Source of the DNA: Kribbella jejuensis
GTDB lineage: Bacteria; Actinomycetota; Actinomycetes; Propionibacteriales; Kribbellaceae
Assembly: GCF_006715085.1 (NCBI RefSeq)
Contig: NZ_VFMM01000002.1
Coordinates: 682,001-746,000, forward strand
Length of the DNA stretch: 64,000 bases
Direction: 5' to 3'
A program made the position numbers and the translations under genes. Positions 61,935 through 64,000 of this stretch are shown here, in pieces. Under the pieces are notes generated by a model. It was not told the DNA's origin, made no database searches, and saw only the letters and a list, made by a program, of their open reading frames with translations. How positions within the stretch are numbered: the stretch's first letter is position 1; every line of letters starts with the position of its first letter.

Positions 61935-63212
61935 ATGACTGCGGACAGGCTCGACGCGCACCGTTCGAGTTGGAACGGCGCCATCGAGCTGATCGACGCC
62001 CAGGTCCGGGACGTGGTCCGGCGGGAGGGGATCGATCCGCTGCGCGATCCCGGTGCGGTCAACGCGATCGTCGCCACCGTCGTCCGGGAGTACGACGAGC
62101 GCAGCCTGACCGGCGTGGTGCCGCCGATCGCAGACCTGGAGGCGGTCAGCCGGGAGGTGCACGACCGGGTCGCGGGCTTCGGGCCGCTGCAGCGCTACCT
62201 GGACGATCCGACCGTCGAGGAGATCTGGATCAACGAGCCGAGCCGGGTGTTCATCGCCCGCGAGGGCCGGCACGAGTTGACCACGACCGTGCTGACCGAG
62301 GAGGAGGTCAGCGATCTGGTCGAGCGGATGCTGAAGACCACCGGCCGCCGGATCGACGTGTCGCAGCCGTTCACCGACGCGCGCCTGCCGGACGGCAGCC
62401 GGGTGCACATCGTCCTCGGCGGCATCACCCAGCGGTACGCCGCGATCAACATCCGCAAGTTCACCGTCCGGGCGACCCGGCTGAGTGACATGGTCCAGCT
62501 CGGTTCGCTGACGCCGCACGCGGCCGCCGTGCTCGAGGCATCCGTTGCCGTCGGCCTCAATGTGCTGGTCTCCGGTGGCACCCAGGCCGGCAAGACCACG
62601 ATGCTCAACGCGCTGGCCGGTTCGATCCCGGGCAGTGAGCGGGTGATCAGCTGCGAGGAGGTCTTCGAGATCAAGCTGCCGATCCCCGACTGGGTGTCGA
62701 TGCAGACCCGGCAGGCGGGGCTCGAGGGTACCGGTGAGGTGCGGCTGCGGGACCTGGTGAAGGAGTCGCTGCGGATGCGGCCGTCCCGGGTGATCGTCGG
62801 CGAGGTCCGCGGCGAGGAGTGCCTCGATCTCCTGCTCGCGCTGAACAGCGGCCTGCCCGGGATGTGCACGATCCATGCGAACTCTGCGCGCGAGGCGCTG
62901 ACCAAGATGTGCACGCTGCCGCTTCTTGCGGGGGAGAACATCGGCTCGCGGTTCGTGCTGCCGACGGTGGCCGGTTGCGTCGACCTCGTCGTCCACCTCG
63001 GCGTTGCCGCGGACGGGCGCCGGCGGGTGCGGGAGATCGTCGCGGTCACCGGGCGCGTGGAGGAGCAGGCGATCGAGACGGAGACGCTGTTCTCGACGCA
63101 CGACGGGTATCTGCGTCGCGCCGAGGGGCAGTTGCCGCATCCGGAGCGGTTCCAGCAGGCCGGGTACAACGTGGCCGGGCTGCTGACCGAGCTGCCGCGA
63201 GGGGCGCGCTGA
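61935..63212 (+). CDS. cpaF: Tad/Flp pilus assembly ATPase (CpaF/TadA)
   Basis: A type II/IV secretion-type ATPase of 425 residues: N-terminal domain ending FGPLQRYLDDPTVEEIWINE, Walker A in VSGGTQAGKTTMLNAL, the Asp/Glu box SCEEVFEIKLP, Walker B region PSRVIVGEVRGEECLDLLLA, and HANSAREALTKM with the His-box. It powers assembly of Flp-type pili. The start is uncertain: ATG 61935 has GGGGAG upstream, while ATG 61878 has its purines directly abutting. Followed at once by tadB. Confidence 0.92.
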   Translation: MTADRLDAHRSSWNGAIELIDAQVRDVVRREGIDPLRDPGAVNAIVATVVREYDERSLTGVVPPIADLEAVSREVHDRVAGFGPLQRYLDDPTVEEIWINEPSRVFIAREGRHELTTTVLTEEEVSDLVERMLKTTGRRIDVSQPFTDARLPDGSRVHIVLGGITQRYAAINIRKFTVRATRLSDMVQLGSLTPHAAAVLEASVAVGLNVLVSGGTQAGKTTMLNALAGSIPGSERVISCEEVFEIKLPIPDWVSMQTRQAGLEGTGEVRLRDLVKESLRMRPSRVIVGEVRGEECLDLLLALNSGLPGMCTIHANSAREALTKMCTLPLLAGENIGSRFVLPTVAGCVDLVVHLGVAADGRRRVREIVAVTGRVEEQAIETETLFSTHDGYLRRAEGQLPHPERFQQAGYNVAGLLTELPRGAR

Positions 63213-64000
63213 TGGGGCTGCTGATCGGGCTGTTCTTCGGGGTCGGGCTGCTGCTGATCATCGCGTCGTTCGTGGCCCCGGCCGAGGTCGTGCCCGGTTC
63301 GGACGGGCGGGTGCGCGGCAAGGCCCGGGACCTGCTCGCGAGCGCAGGTATCGAGGGGCTGACGCCGGGCGCGTTCATGGGCGCTTGCGTGATCCTGGCG
63401 CTGGTCTCGTTCCTGTTGATGTTCGCGGTGTCGAAAACGTTGCCGGTGGCATTGGTTTTCGCGGTGATGGCCGGCTGGGTGCCGATCGCGATCGTCCGGT
63501 CGCGGGCGCGGAAGCGGCTGGCCGAGTTCCGCGAGCTGTGGCCGGACGTGGTGGACAACATCGCGTCCGCGGTGCGGGCAGGCCTGTCGTTGTCGGAGGC
63601 GCTGGCTCAGGTGGGCGAGCGCGGACCGTTGCCGTTGCGCGATCCGTTCCGGCGGTTCGGTGCGGACTACGCGTCGACCGGCCGGTTCGCGGAGTCGCTC
63701 GACCGGTTGAAGGCGCGGCTCGCCGACCCGGTCGGTGACCGCGTGGTGGAGGCGTTGCGGATCGCGCGAGAAGTCGGTGGTGGTGACCTCGGACGGCTGC
63801 TGCGGTCGCTGTCGTCGTTCCTGCGCGACGACGCGCGGACCAGGTCCGAGCTCGAGTCCCGGCAATCGTGGTCGGTGAACGGGGCTCGGGTCGCGGTGGC
63901 GGCGCCGTGGCTGGTGCTGCTGTTGCTGTCGTTCCAGGGCGACGTCATCCAGCGGTACAACTCGCCCGTCGGCGCGGCGATCATCGCGGCCGGCGCGGTC
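63212..64000 (+). CDS. tadB: Tad pilus inner-membrane protein TadB (type II secretion F domain), 3'-partial
   Basis: Starts with ATG overlapping the cpaF stop (TGATG) and runs off the window after 263 codons. An N-terminal helix (GLLIGLFFGVGLLLIIASFV), a second hydrophobic pair (about 50-90), then the T2SSF cytoplasmic domain (ELWPDVVDNIASAVRAGLSL with the typical G-x-S-L-x-E-A segment) and the beginning of a further helix (VAVAAPWLVLLLLSF). Platform protein for the CpaF ATPase; TadC and the pilin genes should follow outside the window. Confidence 0.88.
   Translation, partial: MGLLIGLFFGVGLLLIIASFVAPAEVVPGSDGRVRGKARDLLASAGIEGLTPGAFMGACVILALVSFLLMFAVSKTLPVALVFAVMAGWVPIAIVRSRARKRLAEFRELWPDVVDNIASAVRAGLSLSEALAQVGERGPLPLRDPFRRFGADYASTGRFAESLDRLKARLADPVGDRVVEALRIAREVGGGDLGRLLRSLSSFLRDDARTRSELESRQSWSVNGARVAVAAPWLVLLLLSFQGDVIQRYNSPVGAAIIAAGAV

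Overview
The window is very GC-rich, densely packed DNA from a soil-type actinobacterium. The gene content (large NAD-glutamate dehydrogenase, GH76/GH87/GH32 secreted glycosidases, a complete myo-inositol locus with a Cgl0158-type aldolase, GntR/UTRA, LacI and IclR regulators, Tad pilus genes) fits Nocardioidaceae/Kribbella best; that is an inference from family recognition, not from a database match. No rRNA, tRNA, CRISPR array, phage or transposase gene was seen.

Layout. 1-8.8 kb: a VOC protein, delta-1-pyrroline-5-carboxylate dehydrogenase (pruA), a small zinc-ribbon protein, a DUF2505 protein, a secreted GH76 mannanase, a tail-anchored unknown, tryptophan 2,3-dioxygenase, a membrane unknown and an OmpR-type two-component pair. 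8.8-18.5 kb: an aromatic locus. A minus-strand operon runs flavin reductase, HpaB-type (probably phenol) hydroxylase, catA, catB, catC, with a divergent IclR regulator and two palindromes between them; a LysR gene and the plus-strand operon thiolase, enol-lactonase, CoA-transferase A and B complete phenol to catechol to succinyl-CoA plus acetyl-CoA. 18.5-30 kb: a secreted protein, a fructan locus (GH32, sugar ABC transporter, LacI, second GH32-like enzyme) with a mirrored operator pair, and a 1079-residue GH87-like enzyme. 30-33.7 kb: MarR, then a membrane redox cluster (Ser-rich small protein, ApbE, ferric-reductase-like haem protein, NuoF/RnfC-like flavoprotein, ferredoxin). 33.8-38.7 kb: the 1620-residue glutamate dehydrogenase. 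38.7-56.5 kb: the inositol locus: GntR, two Gfo/Idh dehydrogenases, two IolE-like isomerases/dehydratases, IolC, aldolase, IolB, IolD, a ribose-type ABC transporter and IolA/MmsA. 56.5-64 kb: a 37-residue basic protein, an APH-fold protein, LysR, a class-I amidotransferase-like protein, a third Gfo/Idh, a second GntR paralogue, and the start of a Tad pilus operon (CpaF/TadA, TadB).

Most striking points. (1) The aldolase gene of the inositol operon carries an in-frame extension of about 1180 residues of repetitive, low-complexity sequence, and IolC just upstream has a Pro/Ala-rich insertion of about 72 residues in the middle of its kinase fold. The coding strand of the extension switches from C/A-rich to G/T-rich, it holds exact-period tandem repeats, and it ends at a G-quadruplex motif where the aldolase core begins. 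(2) An array of 11-bp direct repeats (TTTCA/CTTGA) lies before the redox cluster, and the same CTTGA repeats at 11-bp spacing precede the response-regulator gene 24 kb away. This suggests that the two-component system controls a transmembrane NADH/flavin/ferredoxin/haem module.
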